Origin: Clostridiaceae bacterium HFYG-1003
GTDB lineage: Bacteria > Bacillota > Clostridia > Clostridiales > Clostridiaceae
DNA: 64,000 nucleotides
Assembly: GCA_024579835.1 (NCBI GenBank)
Contig: CP102060.1
Location: forward strand, 1,302,001 to 1,366,000
Direction: 5' to 3'
Shown here piece after piece: positions 36,912-46,639 of the stretch (positions within the stretch are counted from its first letter, which is position 1; each line of letters starts with the position of its first letter). The notes under the pieces were generated by a model that was not told where the DNA came from, ran no database searches, and saw nothing but the letters and a program-made list of their open reading frames with translations. A program made the position numbers and the translations under genes.

Positions 36912-38457
36912 AGATAGTGTCAACTTACTTTCGGTTCAAAAACTGAATAAGCCTGCCGTGCGGATTCCAAGTAGCCCGGGTTTTACGATTTATACCACCC
37001 AAAATGAGGCGTTGCATAGCTGATTGAACCTTGTTTTACCGGGTAGACCCGGCTCTTCTTCACGATCCGTTTTTCCAGCCTCAAAAGTCGGGCTTCCTTC
37101 TTCTTTTCTTTCTCTTTGGCAGCGAAGTAGCCCATGAGATCCCCGCCATTGAGGACGAAAACTCGCATGCGCGCTATATTCTCAGCACCTACTGTGCTCC
37201 ACCCCATCGGGCGTGAAGATAACCGTGAGGAAAGCACATGACTGACATGCCCTTCCGCACTGCAGCCCTGATAGCCCGACTTGGCCGCGTTCTGGATCGA
37301 TTCCCAGTTGGACACAAGATAGGTTTGCATCTCGCCTAACTTCTTTTCCTGGGTCTTTTTAAGCGGCAATCCCGCCGCTGATTCGAAGAATGTGTTGATG
37401 TCCTCAAGGGAGTCCATGCTGATGGCGTCTTTGAGGTACCAGTAATATTCATCCTTTGTCCCTTTGTAGGAATCAATCGGCGTTGCCGCCTGGCGCAGGG
37501 CCTTTTCCAGGTGGAACTTATCCAGATAGAGCTTGCATCGAGGCAGAATCTGGGCACCCATCTTGATCCAGGTCGCCCCATCCCCTGATAAGGAGATTTC
37601 CTCGATCTTATCTACCTCATAAGCCGAGTTCAGGTAATCGAACACTTCGTACCACAGTTCATCCGAGTTGCCCTTGTAGAAGCCTGCAAATCGACGTACA
37701 CCCATTAAGGCCTTGCGTCTCTTCCCGACACTCTGCTGCCCCTCATGGACGTAGATCAGCCGCATCTGCTGATTGGAACCGTCCTGCATAGCTACATGAT
37801 CCTCATCGGCCTCAATATAGATCCGAGATACCACTTTTTTCTGAGGCAGGGGTCCCTCAGAAGACTCAATGTTCCCCAGTCGATGGACCAGATTCATTAC
37901 CGTAGTGCGGCTGGTAATTCCGCTGCTTGCATAGCGCTCCACCGTCCCCTGGTAAGAAATATCTTTAGCACTGGAGAGAAGACACGAGGCTAGTTCCCGG
38001 CTGATTCTCTGATGGGGCTCAAGGCCCAGAAGACGATCCACCAGACACACATGGTGATTAGTCTTTTTATCCCGAAAGTACGTCCGGTCAAAGACCACAG
38101 GTCCGGCTGTAGTAGCGATGGTTTTTGTTTGATTACGCCGTTCGATGGAGTAATCCTTTTTCCGTAACTGTGAGTTCCTCAGGCGCTCATCGAGTACCTG
38201 AACATAATCCTGGATCTGCTCACGGGCAATCCGATCCGTCAGCTCGTGAGTCTCCTGGACCACTTGATCCATGGTGAGGGTACCGCTTGCCATTCTTGAA
38301 TCAAAACCTTGTCTGAGAGAGGTGAACATTGAGTTGAAATCTGTTAAGATAGGCATGAGAATAAGTCCTTTCGTGTAGTTTGTTTGTTGTTGTTACTAAC
38401 ATTCTAGCACTTGGGCTTATTCTCTTTCATTTTCGACCTACAGTAACTTTACACTAA
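36912..38457 (-). mobile_element. ISLre2-family insertion sequence, copy 2
   Basis: Same 1546-bp length, orientation and terminal repeats as the element at 15658-17203. The two copies differ at about a dozen visible positions and four residues. The flanking target sequences are unrelated between copies, so they moved independently. Confidence 0.92.
36983..38356 (-). CDS. ISLre2-family (UPF0236) transposase, copy 2
   Basis: This is an intact 457-residue transposase, near-identical to copy 1. The differences are T for S in S-L-S-G-D-G-A-x-W, Q for K and V for L in E-M-x-T-Y-L-x-S-N-W, and K for N in I-V-K-x-S-R. No stop or frameshift is present, so it may be active. It lies between the M16B gene and the iorA promoter. 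Confidence 0.93.
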   Translation of the reverse strand: MPILTDFNSMFTSLRQGFDSRMASGTLTMDQVVQETHELTDRIAREQIQDYVQVLDERLRNSQLRKKDYSIERRNQTKTIATTAGPVVFDRTYFRDKKTNHHVCLVDRLLGLEPHQRISRELASCLLSSAKDISYQGTVERYASSGITSRTTVMNLVHRLGNIESSEGPLPQKKVVSRIYIEADEDHVAMQDGSNQQMRLIYVHEGQQSVGKRRKALMGVRRFAGFYKGNSDELWYEVFDYLNSAYEVDKIEEISLSGDGATWIKMGAQILPRCKLYLDKFHLEKALRQAATPIDSYKGTKDEYYWYLKDAISMDSLEDINTFFESAAGLPLKKTQEKKLGEMQTYLVSNWESIQNAAKSGYQGCSAEGHVSHVLSSRLSSRPMGWSTVGAENIARMRVFVLNGGDLMGYFAAKEKEKKKEARLLRLEKRIVKKSRVYPVKQGSISYATPHFGWYKS

Positions 38458-38466
38458 CCGTTCACA
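38458..38466. repeat. Target-site duplication of IS copy 2, right
   Basis: CCGTTCACA matches 36903-36911. Confidence 0.85.
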
Positions 38467-38865
38467 AACAAAAGTTTGAGAATCATTCCGGTTCTTTCGG
38501 GGTGATTCTCATACTGCTCCATTTCCAAACCCACTCATACCAATCCTTAGCCTCTTACCCTTTCGGATCCTTTCGAACCCTTCCGAATCAATCCGAATCC
38601 TTCCGCGTGCTTCCGGCAATTCCCGGACTTCATTGGACTTTCCCGGCTTTCTCCTTTTCTTTTAAGATCATTGCGATATCCTTTTCATCATGATTCCTTT
38701 TCCCGGATTCTATCGTTTCTTGATTTTGATTCTTTCCGAGTCTTTCTATTTGATTTTGCACAATCAAATAAGGGAAGCCGACAAAACCGCAACGAAACGT
38801 TCTGATTTTTTCCATCCTGACGGGACAAGTACGTTATGGATGAACGGATCAAAGTTTTCGATTCA
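38467..38865. other. Pyrimidine-rich intergenic stretch
   Basis: Plus-strand sequence is rich in TTCC and TTTCG-type words with several diverged copies of TTCCGAATC. A 9-bp stem TATTTGATT/AATCAAATA occurs at 38747-38770. No supported coding region is seen. Confidence 0.5.
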
Positions 38866-38895
38866 TTGAAATTGTTTACTTAAAATGTTTATAAT
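38866..38895 (+). promoter_or_regulatory. Promoter of iorAB
   Basis: TTGAAA (38866-38871) and TATAAT (38890-38895) with an 18-bp spacer lie 47 bases before the iorA start. Confidence 0.7.
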
Positions 38896-38942
38896 TGGAG
38901 TAGACTGCACAATGCTACGAATACATGGAGGTGTTCTTTCGA

Positions 38943-40748
38943 ATGACTGAAAAAGTGGTTATCACCGGAAACGAGGCGGTCGCCCGGGGCTTCTGGGAGG
39001 CCGGCGGCAAGGTTTCCGCAGCCTATCCCGGCTCACCCACGGTATCGATCACCGATACGCTGATGAAGATGAAAGAAGTGGATGCCAACTGGGCAACCAA
39101 CGAAAAAGTAGCCCTGGAAATGGCCATCGGCTCATCCATTACCGGCGCCCGCAGCCTCTGCGTCATGAAACACGTGGGACTCAACATCGCCCTGGATCCC
39201 TTTATGACATTTACCCAGACCAGAACCAAAGGAGCCTTTGTTCTCGCCATTGGAGACGATCCAGGCCTGACCAGTTCCCAGAACGAGCAGGACTCGCGCA
39301 TGCTGGCTCAGTTTGCCAATATTCCCGTGCTTGATCCGGCAACCCCGCAGGAGGCACTGGATTATACCAGGGAAGCTATCAGGCTCTCTGAGCAGTTTGA
39401 GACCCCTGTGATGCTGCGCATTATGTCCCGGCTGTGCCATGCCCGCGGCGTAGTGGAGCTGAATGAGCGCAAGGATTCCCATATTGCAGGTTTTGAGGAA
39501 GATCCCTCCAACTTCTGCATGCTTCCGCCCTATTCCAATGCCCAGCAGTACTTCATGAAAGACCGCATGGAGAACCTGGCAAAGTTCAATGAAACGTATC
39601 ATCTGAATACCTGGGAACGCCAGGGACATGATACGCTGATCATTACCTCGGGGCTCGTATCCGGCGTTATCAAGGAAATTGCTCCCGCGGCAGACATCTA
39701 CAAACTGGCCATGGTCTGGCCATTGCCGGTGGAGAAGCTCCGGGAAGCTGCCAGCCATTACCGGAAGGTCCTGGTGGCCGAAGAAATGATGCCAGTGATG
39801 GAAAAGGAACTCAAAGCCGGCGGAATTGACTGTGAGGGGAAAAAATTCTTTTCCTTCACCGGGGAGCTGGATTTTGAAGCGGTCCGCCACGCCCTGGCAG
39901 AAGCCGGCGTCATCACCGCCACGGAACCCGATGTCATGGAGCCGCTGAAAACCGTTGACCGGACACCGATGCTCTGTGCCGGCTGCCCGCACCGTCCCGT
40001 ATTTGACAGCTTAAAGAAACTCAAAGCCACGGTGGTCGGTGATATTGGCTGCTACTCGCTGGGTATTCTCCCGCCCTTTCAGGTTCACAAAACCAACATT
40101 TCCATGGGCGCTTCCCTGGGCATGGTTCTGGGCATGGCGAAGGCCAACCGGCTGGCAGGCATCGATAAACCCTTGGTTGCAACCATCGGCGACGGCACGT
40201 TCTTCCATTCCGGGCTCTCCGGCATGGTCCAGCTCTCCGACATCAAGGAAAATATCACCGTTATCTGCATGGACAATCGAACCACCGCGATGACCGGCGG
40301 ACAGAAGACCATGACGACCAACGAATTGTTCTCGGATGATTCCAAGGAAGCTCCGGAGCATTATGTCTCGATCTACAACATTGTCAAAGCCATGGGACTC
40401 GAAGATGTCGAGGTGGTGGATCAGTTCCAGGTCAAGGAATTCCACAAGAAACTCAAAGACGCGATGAAGCGGCCCGGAATCTCAGTCATTATCACAACCC
40501 GGCCCTGTGCCCTCAACTTTAAGATAGTCAATCCGCCCTTCTATGTGGATGAAAAAATCTGCATCGGCTGCCGCAGCTGCGTCAATACCAACTGCCCGCC
40601 GATCAATATGCAGAAGTACGAAGGCATTGAAGCTCTGAAATCCCACATCCACGCTGACATGTGCGTGGGATGCTCCGTCTGTTCCCAGGTCTGCCCGGTC
40701 GGCGCGATCAAACCCCTGGCTCAGAAAAAAGAGGAGGTAAAGGCATAA
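38943..40748 (+). CDS. iorA: Indolepyruvate:ferredoxin oxidoreductase, alpha subunit
   Basis: IorA with IorB oxidatively decarboxylates aryl pyruvates from amino-acid breakdown to acyl-CoA, passing electrons to ferredoxin. The 601-residue protein has the N-terminal pyrimidine-binding domain ([19 protein letters not shown]), the TPP-binding part ([18 protein letters not shown]) and a C-terminal 2[4Fe-4S] ferredoxin domain (about 545-590) with C-I-G-C-R-S-C and [12 protein letters not shown]. The ATG at 38943 lies 11 bases after GGAGG; an earlier ATG overlaps that site. iorB overlaps by 1 base. Confidence 0.96.
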   Translation: MTEKVVITGNEAVARGFWEAGGKVSAAYPGSPTVSITDTLMKMKEVDANWATNEKVALEMAIGSSITGARSLCVMKHVGLNIALDPFMTFTQTRTKGAFVLAIGDDPGLTSSQNEQDSRMLAQFANIPVLDPATPQEALDYTREAIRLSEQFETPVMLRIMSRLCHARGVVELNERKDSHIAGFEEDPSNFCMLPPYSNAQQYFMKDRMENLAKFNETYHLNTWERQGHDTLIITSGLVSGVIKEIAPAADIYKLAMVWPLPVEKLREAASHYRKVLVAEEMMPVMEKELKAGGIDCEGKKFFSFTGELDFEAVRHALAEAGVITATEPDVMEPLKTVDRTPMLCAGCPHRPVFDSLKKLKATVVGDIGCYSLGILPPFQVHKTNISMGASLGMVLGMAKANRLAGIDKPLVATIGDGTFFHSGLSGMVQLSDIKENITVICMDNRTTAMTGGQKTMTTNELFSDDSKEAPEHYVSIYNIVKAMGLEDVEVVDQFQVKEFHKKLKDAMKRPGISVIITTRPCALNFKIVNPPFYVDEKICIGCRSCVNTNCPPINMQKYEGIEALKSHIHADMCVGCSVCSQVCPVGAIKPLAQKKEEVKA

Positions 40749-41656
40749 TGGAGATCGTAAACATCCTGATCGCCGGTGTCGGCGGACAAGGTCTGGTTCT
40801 GACAACGGATCTTATTGCGCAGGCAGCCTTCCTCGAAGGCTATGAAGTTGCAACCAATGACGTGATCGGACTGTCCCAGCGCGGCGGGAAAATCAACGGC
40901 TCGGTTCGATTCGGCAAAAAAGTTCCGACGCCAAATGTACCAAAAAATTCAGCCAGCGTCCTGCTGGGCCTTGAGAAACTGGAAACGCTGCGGTTTGTCG
41001 ATGAAGTTATCCCGGGCGGTCTGGTTCTCATGAACCAGAAGGAAATCTATCCCAATCCCGTCCTGATGGAAAAAGAAGTATATCCCGGCGACATTGAGAA
41101 TCAGATCCGCACCCGCAACGTCCGCCTCATTCCCATAGATTCAGAAGCAGAGGCGAAGAAGCTCGGGAACATCAAAGTGGCGAATACAATCCTCATCGGC
41201 GCCCTCAGCACAGTGGTTGACATCAAGGAAGAGAACTTCATCAAGGCAATCGAGATGAAAGTTCCGCCCAAAACCATACAGGCCAATCTGGCAGCCTTCG
41301 CCTACGGCCGCCAGTTCATGGGCGCCTCGGCCGCAGTACCGGTGACAAGGTCAACCGAGCAGCTGCCGGAAGAATTCCGGCCCGAGCAGGATGAATCCGC
41401 CAAAGCTGCCCATCCGATGGATCCGGCAGGTTACGAAGTCGTGCCGGAAGCGCCGTCGCCCATTCCCTCAGAATCGGCAACTCCGATGAACACAGAGATG
41501 CCAACGTATGTCTGCACCGTGTGCGGGTATGTCTATGACCCGGTGGCCGGTGATCCCGACAACGGCGTGGACCCAGGCACCCCGTGGGAAGAAGTCCCGT
41601 CCGACTGGACCTGTCCCCTCTGCGGAGTAGGAAAAGACCAGTTTGAGCAAAACTGA
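40748..41656 (+). CDS. iorB: IorB subunit fused to a C-terminal rubredoxin
   Basis: The N-terminal 195 residues match IorB, the gamma-domain subunit of indolepyruvate:ferredoxin oxidoreductase (G-V-G-G-Q-G at 11-15, [11 protein letters not shown]). The usual protein ends near here. A low-complexity Pro/Ser/Glu-rich linker (about 196-252) follows, and then a complete rubredoxin (about 253-302) with iron ligands C256-x2-C259 and C289-x2-C292, Y-V-Y-D-P, G-D-P-D-N-G-V-x-P-G-T and W-x-C-P-L-C-G-V-G-K. The frame is continuous with no stop. The start ATG shares the A of the iorA stop (TAATG). The fusion suggests direct electron delivery to rubredoxin partners. Confidence 0.94.
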   Translation: MEIVNILIAGVGGQGLVLTTDLIAQAAFLEGYEVATNDVIGLSQRGGKINGSVRFGKKVPTPNVPKNSASVLLGLEKLETLRFVDEVIPGGLVLMNQKEIYPNPVLMEKEVYPGDIENQIRTRNVRLIPIDSEAEAKKLGNIKVANTILIGALSTVVDIKEENFIKAIEMKVPPKTIQANLAAFAYGRQFMGASAAVPVTRSTEQLPEEFRPEQDESAKAAHPMDPAGYEVVPEAPSPIPSESATPMNTEMPTYVCTVCGYVYDPVAGDPDNGVDPGTPWEEVPSDWTCPLCGVGKDQFEQN

Positions 41657-41686
41657 TCCCCGAATTCGGCAGGTAATTCGAAACCT

Positions 41687-41750
41687 GAACTTATGAACCT
41701 TTGAACTTATGAACCTTTGAACGAATGAACCTTTGAACGAATGAACCTTT
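41687..41750 (+). repeat. Tandem repeat, 16-bp unit, 4 copies
   Basis: GAACTTATGAACCTTT occurs twice and GAACGAATGAACCTTT twice, in a row, starting 30 bases after the iorB stop codon. Copies differ only at two central bases. Confidence 0.95.
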
Positions 41751-41756
41751 GAATTT

Positions 41757-41795
41757 CAGAACCCCTGAAGGCGTGACCCGGCTTCAGGGGTTCTG
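41757..41795 (+). terminator. Hairpin after iorB, probable terminator
   Basis: A perfect 14-bp stem (CAGAACCCCTGAAG with CTTCAGGGGTTCTG) and 11-nt loop lies 100 bases after iorB. No T-tract follows, so the strength is uncertain. Confidence 0.6.
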
Positions 41796-41956
41796 CCTCG
41801 GAGCAGAGAGATCGAAGGCCAGCATCGTCGCTGTCAGGGCAGGAGCGGAATAAAAACTGACCCAACAATTGCATGAACTGTCCGATTCGTCACGCACTTG
41901 AAAAAAACGGATAGGATCCAATAATTCGGAGAATCCGGTAATTCGTACGGTTTGAC

Positions 41957-41985
41957 TTGCATCCCGGTCAGGCCTTTCATATAAT
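41957..41985 (+). promoter_or_regulatory. Promoter of pabABC
   Basis: TTGCAT (41957-41962) and TATAAT (41980-41985) with a 17-bp spacer. The transcript would have a leader of about 70 bases before pabA. Confidence 0.65.
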
Positions 41986-42061
41986 CAACATATACAGGTT
42001 ACGGACCTCAACCAGTTTAAGGATAACGACTGTAAATCGTTAAATTGGGGGAGGTTTTTTT

Positions 42062-42658
42062 GTGTTTTATTTGATTGATAATTACGATTCCTTTGTTTAC
42101 AATCTGGCGGCCGATCTGGAACATATGGGGCATGAAGTCTTGGTTGTGCGCTCAGACGACGTGACGACCGAGCAAATTCGAGCGTTGAATCCAAACGGTC
42201 TCATTCTTTCGCCGGGTCCGAAGCGGCCACAGGATGCAGCAGTCTGTCACAAGGTGTTAGCCGAATTTCAGGGATTAATTCCCATCCTGGGGGTTTGTCT
42301 GGGTCACCAGGTGATTGGGCAGGCCTTCGGGGGATGTGTGGAAAAAGGCCAGCGGCCGATGCATGGCAAACTGTCTTTCCTTACCCATGACGGAACCGGT
42401 CTGTTTCAGGGACTGCCGCCCCGCTTTCAAGTAACCCGGTACCATTCTCTGGTGGTTACAGAGAAAAATCTCCCTCCTCAGCTTCAGGTCACAGCCCGCA
42501 GTGAAGACGACGTGATCATGGCACTCAAGCATGCAACGCTGCCGATTTACGGCGTTCAGTTTCATCCCGAAGCCGTCCTGACAGAGTACGGAACTCAACT
42601 TCTTGCCAATTTCTGTCAAATCTGCCTCCAGGAGAAGCCAGACCATGCAGCTCATTAA
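42062..42658 (+). CDS. pabA: Aminodeoxychorismate/anthranilate synthase glutaminase
   Basis: PabA releases ammonia from glutamine for the chorismate-amination partner PabB. The 198-residue class I glutamine amidotransferase has S-P-G-P, the nucleophile G-V-C-L-G-H (C79) and the H-E pair Q-F-H-P-E-A (H168, E170). The start is GTG at 42062, 8 bases after GGGGGAGG. pabB and pabC follow with overlaps, so the role in folate rather than Trp synthesis is inferred from context. Confidence 0.94.
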   Translation: MFYLIDNYDSFVYNLAADLEHMGHEVLVVRSDDVTTEQIRALNPNGLILSPGPKRPQDAAVCHKVLAEFQGLIPILGVCLGHQVIGQAFGGCVEKGQRPMHGKLSFLTHDGTGLFQGLPPRFQVTRYHSLVVTEKNLPPQLQVTARSEDDVIMALKHATLPIYGVQFHPEAVLTEYGTQLLANFCQICLQEKPDHAAH

Positions 42659-44152
42659 CACACTAGACCACGATGTGGAGATTGCTTCAATTTTTGATCT
42701 GATTCACGAAGAAACAGATGCCGTTTTTCTGGATTCGTCCAAGACCGGCAAGCTGGCCGCTATTCGTTGATCGGTCGAAAGCCTTACTTGAAACTGGAGC
42801 AGGCGGATGGATTCCGTGTGAACGGAGTTCTTCAGGAGGAATCCTTTGAAGATTTTCTGTGCCGCTATCTGAAGGACCACTATGAAGCAACCCCTGCCGG
42901 ACTTCCCCTGGCATCGGGAGCGATCGGCTATTTCTCCTATGATTACGGCAGAAAAAAACAGGGCATCGCCTCTTCCATGGATCAGGAGCTTGCGATTCCC
43001 GATGCTCTGCTGGTTTTTTACCATCAGTTCATCATCGCCGATCATGAAGAGCATAAACTGCATCTGATTGTTACTGACCCTCAAACTGCAACGATTCCAC
43101 AAGCTGCAGCGGATACCCCAGTCACTGACTCCCCAGCGGCGCATGCGAAAGCGCCTGAACTCTCTTGGCCCGCCATGAGCACAGCGGAACCCTCAGCCCA
43201 ACAGAAATCCCAGGAATGGCTGTTGGAACAGATGCGGGAACTGGAACTCCTGGCCGCCGAGGCAGCCCGCAGAAGCGCTTTCGAATCCGAAGCAGCCGTC
43301 CGGCTTGGACCGGGCAGTCTCACAGCCAATTTCACCCACAGGGACTATTTGACCGCCCTGGGCCGGATGATCGACTACATTGTGGAGGGGGATATCTATA
43401 TTGCCAATATGACCCAGCAGCTGCTGGTTGAATCCTCGATGGATCCCTATGAATTATTCCGCCGGCTTCGTCGAAGCAATCCCTCTCCTTTTGGTGGGTA
43501 TTTTCAGTATGGAGATTTTCAGATCATCAGCGCTTCTCCGGAGCGGTTTCTGCAGATGAAGCAGCGTCAGGTGTCAACCCGTCCGATCAAGGGCACGAGA
43601 AAGCGCGGCCAGACCGCAAAGGAAGACGAAGCATTGATAAAAGAGCTGGAGCAATCGGAGAAAGACCGCAGCGAGCTGCTCATGATTGTCGATCTGGAAC
43701 GGAATGATCTGAACCGCGTATGCGTTCCCGGCAGCGTCATCGTTGATGAACTGTTTGCAGTAGAAACCCACGCCACAGTCTTCCATCTTGTTTCCAATAT
43801 CAACGGCCGTCTGAGAGATCATCTGACGGTTGTGGATCTTTTGGAGTCCGCGTTTCCCGGAGGATCCATCACTGGTGCGCCCAAATACCGGGCCATGGAA
43901 ATCATTGATGAACTGGAGCACTCCAGGCGGAATGTGTATACCGGTTCCATGGGCTGGATTTCCCTGAGCGGTGACTGTGACTTCAACATTGTGATCCGCA
44001 CGGCTGTGCATCAGCAAGGCCGGTATCACATCGGTGTCGGCGGCGGCATTACCTGCGAATCGGAACTGGAATTTGAGTATGAGGAAACTATGCTGAAAGC
44101 CAGGGCGCTTTTGAAGGAACTGGGGGTACCAAATGAAACTCCTCTTGGATGA
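42645..44152 (+). pseudogene. pabB: Aminodeoxychorismate synthase component I, frameshifted
   Basis: The chorismate-binding region (PabB/TrpE family) is full length from about 42755: P-I-K-G-T-R-K-R-G with the Lys typical of PabB rather than TrpE, S-N-I-N-G-R-L, F-P-G-G-S-I-T-G-A-P-K and G-x-C-D-F-N-I-V-I-R-T-A. The N-terminus, from ATG 42645 (after GGAG, overlapping pabA by 14 bases), reads V-F-L-D-S-S in one frame and then stops at TGA 42768-42770, while G-R-Y-S-L-I-G-R-K-P continues in another frame from 42755. One base is missing in a G run after CTG. This is a disabling mutation, a sequencing error or, less likely, recoding. Internal initiation at TTG 42767 is possible. Confidence 0.85.
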
Positions 44153-44894
44153 AGGCTTTCAGTTCGGTCTGGGCGTCTTTGAAACCATTGCTGTGGAAGA
44201 TGGCCGGCCCGTGTTGCTGAACTGGCATCTGGAGCGGCTGAATCATTCTATGAAAGAACTGGGGATTCCGCGGAGCATCTCCCCTGATGACTTTACTCTT
44301 TGCCTCACGCAGCACCTGGAATCAAACGGCATCAGTACGGATCTGCTCCCTCATCATGCGGTAAAACTCATGGTTTCCGAGCACAATACAGTACTTACCA
44401 TTCGTCCGAATCCCTACACGGAGGAATCCCGAAGAAAGGGCTTCCAATTGGGATACAGTAAGGTCCGTCGCAATGAAACCTCCCCTCTGACCCGTCATAA
44501 AACCCTGAATTACGGAGACAATATTCTGGAGAAGCGGGCAGCGGCCTCCTGCGGACTCGATGATCTGATTTTTTTGAACAGTCGGGAGGAAATCTGCGAA
44601 GGCTCGGTTTCCAATATCTTCTTTGTCTCAAAGGGCAGAATCTACACACCTCCTGTCTTCTGCGGACTCCTGCCCGGCATCATGAGACGGTTTGTGCTGC
44701 AGCATGCGGAGGTCACCGAGATCGTTCTGACCAGGGCGTCCGTTGACGAAATGCAGGAATGCTTCGTCACCAATTCCCTGATGGGAATCATGCCGGTCCG
44801 TCGCCTGGGCAGCAAACTCTTTGACGAAACCGGTACAGCGCTAAAACTGCAGCGACTGGTTTTGGAACAGGTTAAAACCGAACAGCAGATATAA
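44133..44894 (+). CDS. pabC: 4-amino-4-deoxychorismate lyase
   Basis: PabC is a fold-type IV PLP enzyme that splits aminodeoxychorismate to p-aminobenzoate and pyruvate. The 253-residue protein has the aminotransferase class IV pattern: F-E-T-I-A near the start, H-L-E-R-L, catalytic Lys K123 in R-H-K-T-L-N-Y, and E-G-S-V-S-N-I-F. The start overlaps the end of pabB by 20 bases. Branched-chain or D-amino-acid transaminases share the fold, but the pab context decides. Confidence 0.93.
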   Translation: MKLLLDEGFQFGLGVFETIAVEDGRPVLLNWHLERLNHSMKELGIPRSISPDDFTLCLTQHLESNGISTDLLPHHAVKLMVSEHNTVLTIRPNPYTEESRRKGFQLGYSKVRRNETSPLTRHKTLNYGDNILEKRAAASCGLDDLIFLNSREEICEGSVSNIFFVSKGRIYTPPVFCGLLPGIMRRFVLQHAEVTEIVLTRASVDEMQECFVTNSLMGIMPVRRLGSKLFDETGTALKLQRLVLEQVKTEQQI

Positions 44895-44907
44895 TCATTT
44901 GTGCGGA

Positions 44908-44943
44908 TTGCCGGGTAATCAGAAATTACCCGGCAATTCCTAA
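44908..44943 (+). terminator. Terminator of pabABC
   Basis: A perfect 12-bp stem TTGCCGGGTAAT/ATTACCCGGCAA with a 5-nt loop is followed by TTCCTAATAATT, just after the pabC stop. Confidence 0.75.
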
Positions 44944-45034
44944 TAATTAACAGAAATTGCCGGTTGAGCAATGGGGAGAATGTCAATGATCTGTACCGCT
45001 TCAAATCAATCTGTTGTGTTCTGTAACCAATCAA

Positions 45035-45063
45035 TAAAAACTGTACTCCCTTTGTGCTATACT
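45035..45063 (+). promoter_or_regulatory. Probable promoter of the MocR-type gene
   Basis: An extended -10 TGTGCTATACT (TATACT at 45058-45063) lies about 26 bases before the start codon. The -35 is weak. Two short direct repeats, CTGTAACC and CTGTACTCC (near 45021 and 45041), overlap it and could be operator half-sites, as MocR proteins often bind direct repeats at their own promoters. Confidence 0.5.
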
Positions 45064-45088
45064 TTAACCATAGCAAACGGAGGGTCAA

Positions 45089-46405
45089 ATGATGAATTTC
45101 AAGTACACAGAAATCATGGATTATGTCAAAAATGAAATTTCGAAGGGAACGTACCAATCCAAACTGCCGTCAATTCGGGGAATGGCGATCCGATTTTCCT
45201 GCTCCAACTCCACGGTGATTAAAGCCTATTCTGAACTGGAGGATCAGGGAGTCATATACTCCGCCCCGAAATCCGGGTATTTCATCAACCACCGGCGCAA
45301 GGACGGCGGCTGGGATTTTGACTTTTACTCCGGAATCCCCCTCTCATCCTACCTGCCCTTCGACTCCATGGAAAAAGCCTATGCGTCGTCTTTCCGGGAG
45401 AACAACATGTCCATCATCAACTACAGTTACTCCCGAGGCTATGGCAAACTGAGAGAGCACCTGGGTCTGACGCAGAATCCGCCGGTATCCAGCGAGAACA
45501 TCTTTATTCTGTCAGGAACTCAGAATTTTCTGAGTCTGATTATTGCCATGACCATCCGCAACGGCCAGAAAATCCTCGTGGAAAATCCGACCTACAACCT
45601 TCTGGTTGGGGCCATGGATGTCTTTGGCCAAAATATCCTGTCCGTGGAACGGACCTTGCAAGGGCTGGATTTGGACACCCTGGAAGAGAAGGCAAAAAAT
45701 CACGAGTTCCGGTATTTTTTTACGATGACCCGGAACCACAATCCACTAGGCACCACCCTGTCCAAAGAACAGCGTAGCCGGCTGCTCAGCCTGGCCCGTG
45801 AATATGACTTCTATATCGTGGAAGATGATTATCTCATGGAGCTTTCCGATGAAAACAGCTTGTTTCATCAGGCTCCTGACCGCGTGATCTACATTCGTAG
45901 CTTCTCCAAGACCATCAGCCCGTCCCTTCGTCTGTGTGCCATTATCGTGCCGGACACGCTGGTCGAGGACATCTCCCACACCAATAATTACATGAACACC
46001 GGGGCTTCCCTGATCAGTCAGGATGTGCTTCATCGCTATCTGACCAGTGACGCTTATCACAAACACATCCGCACCCTGAAAGAGCGGATCGAAGAAAAGT
46101 GCACGCTGCTCAGCGAATGCCTCAAGGACTGCCCTTACCCCTTCCAGGTACCGCAATGCGGCATGTATGCCTACATCGAGCTGCCGCAGGATTTCCGCAC
46201 CATGGAATTGCTGGACAATCTGGATGCCAGGGGCTTCCGCTTCCGTTCTGATGTAGAATTCTCGGTGACCCGTGAAGTCCGGGGTCTGCGAATCTCCCTT
46301 TCCCGGGTCGAGAAGAAAGCCATTGAAAAAGGCATTCAGGAGCTTCTCATGGAAATGAAAGCAATCAGTACGGCCAAACCCGTAACCAAGGATATCTATT
46401 TATAG
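45089..46405 (+). CDS. MocR/PdxR-type regulator with aminotransferase domain
   Basis: The 438-residue protein has a GntR-type winged helix (about 1-70, L-P-S-I-R-G-M-A, S-T-V-I-K-A-Y-S-E-L) fused to a fold-type I aminotransferase domain with the PLP Lys K274 in S-F-S-K-T-I-S-P-S-L-R and N-H-N-P-L-G. This is the MocR layout, in which PLP or a PLP-aldimine acts as effector. Typical targets are pyridoxal or amino-acid metabolism genes, but none lie divergent here, and the pab operon ends just upstream. The target is therefore unknown. GGAGGG precedes the start. Confidence 0.92.
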   Translation: MMNFKYTEIMDYVKNEISKGTYQSKLPSIRGMAIRFSCSNSTVIKAYSELEDQGVIYSAPKSGYFINHRRKDGGWDFDFYSGIPLSSYLPFDSMEKAYASSFRENNMSIINYSYSRGYGKLREHLGLTQNPPVSSENIFILSGTQNFLSLIIAMTIRNGQKILVENPTYNLLVGAMDVFGQNILSVERTLQGLDLDTLEEKAKNHEFRYFFTMTRNHNPLGTTLSKEQRSRLLSLAREYDFYIVEDDYLMELSDENSLFHQAPDRVIYIRSFSKTISPSLRLCAIIVPDTLVEDISHTNNYMNTGASLISQDVLHRYLTSDAYHKHIRTLKERIEEKCTLLSECLKDCPYPFQVPQCGMYAYIELPQDFRTMELLDNLDARGFRFRSDVEFSVTREVRGLRISLSRVEKKAIEKGIQELLMEMKAISTAKPVTKDIYL

Positions 46406-46430
46406 CAATTCGAATCCTCAAAAAAACTAA

Positions 46431-46465
46431 GGCAGCGATTCCCCTCAGAGGGTTCGCTGCCTTTT
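46431..46465 (+). terminator. Terminator of the MocR-type gene
   Basis: GGCAGCGA/TCGCTGCC with an inner CCCT/AGGG stem is followed by TTTT and lies just after the stop codon. Confidence 0.9.
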
Positions 46466-46639
46466 CCGTTGCGATGATTGGTTCGGGTTGATCTTATCCA
46501 CTTCATCGTGTTGAATATCCACTCTGTCTGAGCTACTTTGTTTGAGTGTCTGCTCTGCTTGAGCTGCCCAGCTGGAGTGTCTGCCCTGCTTGTCTTTCGA
46601 TCAGCCGGTGCGTCTGAAATACCTGGATTGATTGAGGTG

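Noticed and set aside
41687-41750. CRISPR array
   Set aside because: Repeats are head to tail without spacers, and no cas gene is present.
42750-42770. Programmed frameshift in pabB
   Set aside because: No slippery heptamer or downstream structure was seen at the shift site.
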